This document shows positions 23,092 through 24,574 of a stretch of 24,574 nt of DNA, piece after piece. The notes under the pieces are model-generated. The model searched no databases, was not told the DNA's origin, and was given only the letters and a program-made list of their open reading frames with translations. Made by a program: the position numbers and the translations under genes. The stretch covers positions 1 to 24,574 of the forward strand of contig JAUWSD010000001.1 in the NCBI GenBank assembly GCA_030610225.1, written 5' to 3'. Position 1 is the stretch's first letter. Every line of letters begins with the position of its first letter. This stretch comes from Chloroflexota bacterium. GTDB taxonomy: Bacteria > Chloroflexota > Anaerolineae > Anaerolineales > UBA11579.

Positions 23092-23721
23092 CTATTGCTT
23101 CCGCGCCTCCTTTATCATCACAATGCCGCCTTTTGAGCCCGGAACCGATCCTCTTACACCGATCAAATTTCGTTCTTTATCAATAAAAGCGATCTTGACA
23201 TTAGCTGATGTAACTCGAGCGTTACCCATACGACCGGGCATCTTCTTACCTTTAAACACTCGTGAGGTTCCTGATGTAGCACCAATAGAACCTACAGCTC
23301 TTTGTCTGTCTGATTGACCATGTGTTTTTGGTCCACCGCGGAAACCCCAGCGTTTTACAGCACCGGCAAAACCTTTACCCTTGCTGGTTCCAATCACGTC
23401 AACATGATCACCGATCTCAAACACATCTGCAGTGACCTTGTCACCAGCTTTGAGATCGTGTTTCTTTATTCTGAATTCGCGAAGATATTTAAGTGGAGGA
23501 GCATTTGTGGTTTTCAAATGCCCAAGCTGTCCACCAGAAATACGCTTCGGTTTAACTTCAGAAAAACCCAGTTGTACGGCTGAATATCCTTCTAATTCAG
23601 TTGTACGGACCTGGGTTACGTAACAAGGCCCAGCTTCGAGAAGTGTGATAGGAACTGCCTCACCACTTTCATCGAAAATCTGGGTCATGCCGATTTTCTT
23701 TCCAATAAGCCCTTTTATCAT
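23092..23721 (-). CDS. rplC: 50S ribosomal protein L3
   Basis: Initiates 50S assembly and reaches to the peptidyl transferase centre. The 209 residues include 'MIKGLIGKKIGMTQIFDESG', 'DVIGTSKGKGFAGAVKRWGFRGGPKTHGQSDRQRAVGSIGATSG' region (107-151) and 'VFKGKKMPGRMGNARVT'. The Gln methylated by PrmB in E. coli ('GSIGQ') is Ala here. GGAG sits 10 nt before the ATG, inside a 34-codon ORF whose stop overlaps the rplC start as ATGA. Confidence 0.98.
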   Translation of the reverse strand: MIKGLIGKKIGMTQIFDESGEAVPITLLEAGPCYVTQVRTTELEGYSAVQLGFSEVKPKRISGGQLGHLKTTNAPPLKYLREFRIKKHDLKAGDKVTADVFEIGDHVDVIGTSKGKGFAGAVKRWGFRGGPKTHGQSDRQRAVGSIGATSGTSRVFKGKKMPGRMGNARVTSANVKIAFIDKERNLIGVRGSVPGSKGGIVMIKEARKQ

Positions 23722-23822
23722 TTCAGTTGTACTCCTATTCTAAAAGTAATCGCAGGACTGTTGAACCGGGCTGGGCTCGCATCATCCTGAAACAGTGCAG
23801 CCAGAGAACCAGGTGAAAGCAT
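23718..23822 (-). CDS. Putative 34-residue leader ORF coupled to rplC
   Basis: A reading frame of 34 codons plus stop. It begins 'MLSPGSLAALFQ' and ends 'FRIGVQLK'; there is no family I recognise. It has AGGAAG at 23828-23833, 5 nt before the ATG, and its TGA overlaps the rplC ATG (ATGA at 23718-23721), as in coupled genes of this operon. It lies about 75 nt downstream of an extended -10 promoter. It could be a real small protein or a leader peptide whose translation controls rplC. A chance frame is also possible. Confidence 0.5.
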   Translation of the reverse strand: MLSPGSLAALFQDDASPARFNSPAITFRIGVQLK

Positions 23823-23861
23823 TTGTACTTCCTGCCTGATAAACTCTTACACTGTCTGTAA

Positions 23862-23891
23862 TTAAAACGTAACGATAGGTTTACGTTTTAA
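23862..23891 (-). promoter_or_regulatory. Stem-loop at the 5' end of the rplC leader
   Basis: Perfect 11-bp arms: TTAAAACGTAA (23862-23872) and TTACGTTTTAA (23881-23891), around an 8-nt loop. It begins a few bases downstream of the expected start of the transcript made from the -10 at 23904-23909. No U-run of terminator type follows, so a 5' stabilising stem or a protein-binding site is more likely. Confidence 0.6.
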
Positions 23892-23954
23892 AGCAACTTG
23901 TCAATTATACCACTATCAAATATTTAAGCTAGTGCTAAATTTCTAAGTTGCTTT
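23890..23954. repeat. 10-bp inverted repeat flanking the rplC promoter
   Basis: AAAGCAACTT (23890-23899) and AAGTTGCTTT (23945-23954) are exact reverse complements, 45 nt apart, with the -10 element between them. On the plus strand the right arm is followed by four more T's, but no plus-strand gene ends here. Confidence 0.55.
23904..23912 (-). promoter_or_regulatory. Extended -10 promoter for rplC and downstream genes
   Basis: TGGTATAAT on the minus strand: perfect TATAAT (23904-23909) with the upstream TG of an extended -10. No credible -35 stands at 16-18 bp, which fits the extended -10 class. Transcription would start near 23897, giving a leader of roughly 175 nt before rplC. Confidence 0.65.
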
Positions 23955-23970
23955 TTTTATTTCGTTATTA

Positions 23971-24285
23971 TTAGATTACCAAAATTTCGATATCAACACC
24001 GGCTGGCAAATTCAAACGCATGAGCATGTCAATTGTTTTTGAATCTGGGTTCAGCACATCTATCAGTCGATTATGTGTGCGGATCTCAAAATGTTCATGT
24101 GAATCTTTATCAATGAAGGTTGAACGACGAACTGTAAATCGTTCTTTTCTCGTTGGCAGTGGAACTGGCCCGATTACACTGGTTCCGGTTCTTTCAGCAG
24201 TTTCAACGATCCTTTTTGCTGATTGATCAAGTACACGATGATCGTAAGCTTTTAATCTAATTCGTATTTTTTGTTTTGCTGCCAT
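23971..24285 (-). CDS. rpsJ: 30S ribosomal protein S10
   Basis: Head protein and NusE antitermination partner. The 104 residues include 'QKIRIRLKAYDHRVLDQSAKRIVETAERTG' (5-34), 'PVPLPTRKERFTVRRS' and 'FEIRTHNRLIDVLNPDSKTIDMLMRLNLPAGVDIEI'. AAGGA lies just before the ATG, 6 nt after the tuf stop. Unusually, a promoter-bearing spacer separates it from rplC, so rpsJ may be transcribed mainly with tuf. Confidence 0.98.
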   Translation of the reverse strand: MAAKQKIRIRLKAYDHRVLDQSAKRIVETAERTGTSVIGPVPLPTRKERFTVRRSTFIDKDSHEHFEIRTHNRLIDVLNPDSKTIDMLMRLNLPAGVDIEILVI

Positions 24286-24291
24286 AATTCC

Positions 24292-24574
24292 TTAGTCCAG
24301 AATCTCAGTGATAACGCCAGCACCAACTGTCAGGCCACCTTCGCGAATAGCGAAGTTGGAGCCCTGCTCAAGTGCAACCGGGGTGATCAGCTCAACCATC
24401 AGGTTCACGCTGTCTCCAGGCATGACCATCTCAACGCCATCTGGCAGTGTGATCTGGCCGGTAACGTCCAATGTTCGAATGTAGAACTGCGGGCGGTAAC
24501 CTGTGAAGAAGGCATTGTGTCGTCCACCTTCGTCTTTTCTCAACACATATACCTCACTCATGAATTTCATGTGC
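24292..24574 (-). CDS. tuf: Elongation factor Tu, C-terminal part (runs off window)
   Basis: Only about 94 C-terminal residues are visible; the frame stays open to the window edge and the Met at 24570 is internal. The segment is domain III: 'SEVYVLRKDEGGRHNAFFTGYRPQFYIRTLDVTG', 'LPDGVEMVMPGDSVNLMVELI' and 'FAIREGGLTVGAGVITEILD', which match EF-Tu. It delivers aminoacyl-tRNA to the ribosome. The tuf–rpsJ order matches the str/S10 junction. Confidence 0.97.
   Translation of the reverse strand, partial: HMKFMSEVYVLRKDEGGRHNAFFTGYRPQFYIRTLDVTGQITLPDGVEMVMPGDSVNLMVELITPVALEQGSNFAIREGGLTVGAGVITEILD

Larger units (their letters stand above)
23722..23970. other. 249-nt rpsJ–rplC spacer: promoter, leader structure and small ORF
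   Basis: This is by far the largest gap in the superoperon. On the minus strand it holds, in order after rpsJ: an arm of a long-range inverted repeat, an extended -10 promoter, the second arm, an 11-bp hairpin, and the 34-codon ORF ending at the rplC start. The half near rpsJ is AT-rich; the ORF half is GC-richer. Confidence 0.7.

Noticed and set aside
1..24574. Search for tRNA, rRNA, CRISPR arrays, insertion sequences, phage or defence genes
   Set aside because: Nothing matching was seen by eye on either strand; the spacers are too short or lack the needed structures.
1..24574. Apparent abundance of GATC
   Set aside because: It seems frequent, but largely follows from Ile codon ATC after a codon ending in G and similar contexts; without a count against a codon-preserving shuffle it is not a finding.

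Overview
This 24.6 kb window is a bacterial housekeeping locus. The right-hand two thirds is one long minus-strand ribosomal-protein superoperon, tuf–rpsJ–rplC through rplM–rpsI. The left third holds recA (5' end cut by the window), recX and rny on the plus strand, a glyoxalase-II-like hydrolase (minus), a tryptophanase (plus) and a fused methylase–MazG gene (minus). DNA composition is moderate to low GC with AT-rich spacers. Zinc-ligand forms of S4, S14, L24 and L36, the presence of RNase Y, and a tetrapyrrole-methylase–MazG fusion fit a Terrabacteria-type bacterium. My best guess is Chloroflexota, class Anaerolineae, but this rests on overall gene style only and no tree was made.

Layout. 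1-1007: recA, C-terminal part. 1008-1430: AT-rich spacer with several inverted repeats. 1431-3613: recX and rny, ending at a bidirectional terminator. 3662-4294: MBL-fold hydrolase (minus). 4385-5761: tryptophanase (plus), ending at a second bidirectional terminator. 5808-7262: methylase–MazG fusion (minus) with its own promoter. 7319-7347: strong terminator of the ribosomal superoperon. 7365-24574 (all minus, read from right to left): tuf (partial), rpsJ, a 249-nt spacer with promoter, leader hairpin and a 34-codon small ORF, then rplC, rplD, rplW, rplB, rpsS, rplV, rpsC, rplP, rpmC, rpsQ, rplN, rplX, rplE, rpsN, rpsH, rplF, rplR, rpsE, rpmD, rplO, secY, adk, map, a promoter region where infA would normally sit, rpmJ, rpsM, rpsK, rpsD, rpoA, rplQ, truA, rplM, rpsI.

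Together these genes make the ribosome core, the RNA polymerase alpha subunit, the Sec channel, nucleotide balance (adk), N-terminal Met removal (map) and tRNA pseudouridylation (truA). Genes are packed with short gaps or ATGA/TAATG overlaps, so translational coupling is likely. Several gene starts were moved inward from the longest reading frame because of Shine-Dalgarno (SD) position and family length.

The window is largely ordinary. The least explained parts are the rpsJ–rplC spacer (a well-formed small ORF coupled to rplC behind an extended -10 promoter), the recA–recX spacer (a terminator-like hairpin abutting a recX start that lacks an SD), the missing infA, and a tryptophanase placed among housekeeping genes. 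I saw no tRNA, rRNA, CRISPR array, insertion sequence or phage gene.
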